This document shows, piece by piece, positions 6,597 to 7,102 of a stretch of 7,102 bases of DNA. A program made the position numbers and the translations under genes. Each line of letters begins with the position of its first letter. Position 1 is the first letter of the stretch. The stretch comes from Saprospiraceae bacterium (GTDB lineage: Bacteria; Bacteroidota; Bacteroidia; Chitinophagales; Saprospiraceae). Under the pieces are notes generated by a model, which had not been told where the DNA came from, did no database searches, and saw nothing but the letters and a program-made list of their open reading frames with translations. The stretch covers positions 1-7,102 of the forward strand of contig JADZBJ010000407.1 in the NCBI GenBank assembly GCA_020852155.1, written 5' to 3'.

Positions 6597-6881
6597 ATGG
6601 TCAGTTTTTTCCTTATTTCCTGTCAAAAGTCAACCTTGCTCAACGAGGAAAAATTATCCGTTGGCTCGCTGCCCTTTTTTAAACAATGGCAACTGAGCAT
6701 ACACCTGAAAATATGTGCTGCGTGCCGGCGCTATGTGCAGCAAAGCGAAGTAATTGACTTGATTTTACAGGAAAAACTGAATAAAAACACCGATTCTGTA
6801 TCCAATTCAGCAGACGACGACCTGACCCTGACACCAGACATGCGCGCAAAACTGCTTGAGCGCCTTCGTTCGGAAAATTAG
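6597..6881 (+). CDS. Small zinc-binding anti-sigma-like protein (zf-HC2/ZAS type), no membrane segment
   Basis: A 94-residue protein directly downstream of the ECF sigma gene. It contains HLKICAAC at residues 36-43, the H-x3-C-x2-C zinc motif of ZAS anti-sigma factors, with Cys9 (27 residues before His36) as a likely fourth ligand. The remainder is charged and probably helical, and there is no convincing transmembrane segment, so the protein should be cytosolic. ZAS proteins bind and sequester their partner sigma factor, and some respond to oxidants by releasing zinc. Binding to the adjacent sigma factor is inferred from motif and position. The C-terminal part (about 60-94) is acidic, then basic, and resembles nothing I recognise. 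The ATG at 6597 is the first in frame after the sigma stop and lies 14 bp from it, suggesting translational coupling. Confidence 0.82.
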   Translation: MVSFFLISCQKSTLLNEEKLSVGSLPFFKQWQLSIHLKICAACRRYVQQSEVIDLILQEKLNKNTDSVSNSADDDLTLTPDMRAKLLERLRSEN

Positions 6882-6916
6882 TGAATCCGGTTTTTACTCA
6901 AAATCTTTCAGCGCGC

Positions 6917-7102
6917 ATGTCAGGAACAAAAAGAATAGCCATCATCAGTTGTTGCATCTGGCTGCTCATGGCTGATTTTCTGGGCGCTCAACAGGCGACC
7001 ATTTCAACAGACAGCATGGCATCGCGACAGGGCTTTCGAAAGACGAGCCTTTTCCCTTTACCCGTCGTGTATTATACGCCGGAAACCCGCTGGGCTGGCG
7101 GA
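6917..7102 (+). CDS. Probable outer-membrane protein of the BamA/TamA (Omp85) superfamily, N-terminus only
   Basis: The first 62 codons of a gene cut by the right edge. Residues 1-24 make a Sec signal peptide: Lys5 and Arg6, a hydrophobic core, and a likely signal peptidase I site at LGA-QQ (22-26). The mature start contains FPLPVVYYTPETRWAGG (46-62), which resembles the first strand of BamA/TamA-like surface-antigen beta-barrels of Bacteroidota without POTRA domains. The family call rests on this short stretch and is moderate; an exported envelope protein is the safer statement. It lies 35 bp after the anti-sigma-like gene in the same direction and may be co-transcribed with it. A GTG at 6881, overlapping the previous stop, is an in-frame alternative that would add 12 residues and give a poorer signal peptide. 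Confidence 0.6.
   Translation, partial: MSGTKRIAIISCCIWLLMADFLGAQQATISTDSMASRQGFRKTSLFPLPVVYYTPETRWAGG

Noticed and set aside
6881..6916. GTG start for the last gene, overlapping the anti-sigma stop
   Set aside because: It would place 12 extra residues before the signal peptide; the ATG at 6917 gives a standard signal peptide. Kept only as an alternative.
6947..6955. Cys-Cys at residues 12-13 of the last protein as a lipoprotein box
   Set aside because: The hydrophobic segment before it is too short and a good signal peptidase I site follows at residue 24.
1..7102. CRISPR array, tRNA/rRNA genes, insertion sequences, phage or toxin-antitoxin loci
   Set aside because: No regularly spaced repeat-spacer units, clover-leaf sequences, transposase or integrase motifs were found on either strand; the only repeats are the short TTCAA/TTGAA types described.

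Overview
The window looks like a chromosomal segment from a member of the Bacteroidota, most probably a Saprospiria-type lineage. Three things point there. One protein carries a type IX secretion (T9SS) C-terminal sorting domain together with the dockerin-like repeat common in that group. Promoter elements of the Bacteroidota type (-33 TTTG / -7 TAnnTTTG) occur, and no Shine-Dalgarno sequences are evident. The intergenic repeats are rich in TTCAA/TTGAA. The lineage is inferred from these features and was not tested by phylogeny.

Layout. On the minus strand at the left edge is the first half of nuoM (complex I proton-pumping subunit), with a well-formed promoter of its own (784-813). Upstream of it on the same strand is one long gene (809-4285) for an exported, Asp-box (BNR/sortilin-like) beta-propeller protein with dockerin-like, cohesin-like and T9SS sorting modules. 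A short intergenic region (4286-4455) holds a GTTGAA repeat and candidate divergent -7 elements. On the plus strand follow: an ORF encoding only the N-terminal UvrB-like, UvrA-binding module of the transcription-repair coupling factor Mfd (4456-5409); a very AT-rich 98-bp gap with direct and inverted repeats; a DUF1905/OmdA (YdeI-like) protein; an ECF sigma factor; a small soluble zinc-binding anti-sigma-like protein; and the first 62 codons of an exported protein resembling the BamA/TamA (Omp85) family, cut by the right edge.

How they may work together. The sigma factor, HxxxCxxC protein and outer-membrane protein are closely spaced in one direction and form a plausible regulatory operon; that the sigma factor controls the outer-membrane gene is inference. 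The most notable item is the truncated Mfd. The ORF ends at about the boundary between the UvrB-homology module and the following domain, lacks the RNA-polymerase-binding and translocase parts, and still has the three residues known to contact UvrA. It is bracketed by TTCAA-type repeats, so it may be a deletion remnant, an assembly misjoin, or a free-standing UvrA-binding protein. No complete previously undescribed system is evident. There are no tRNA, rRNA, CRISPR or insertion-sequence signatures, and no stretch over 300 bases lacks a gene.
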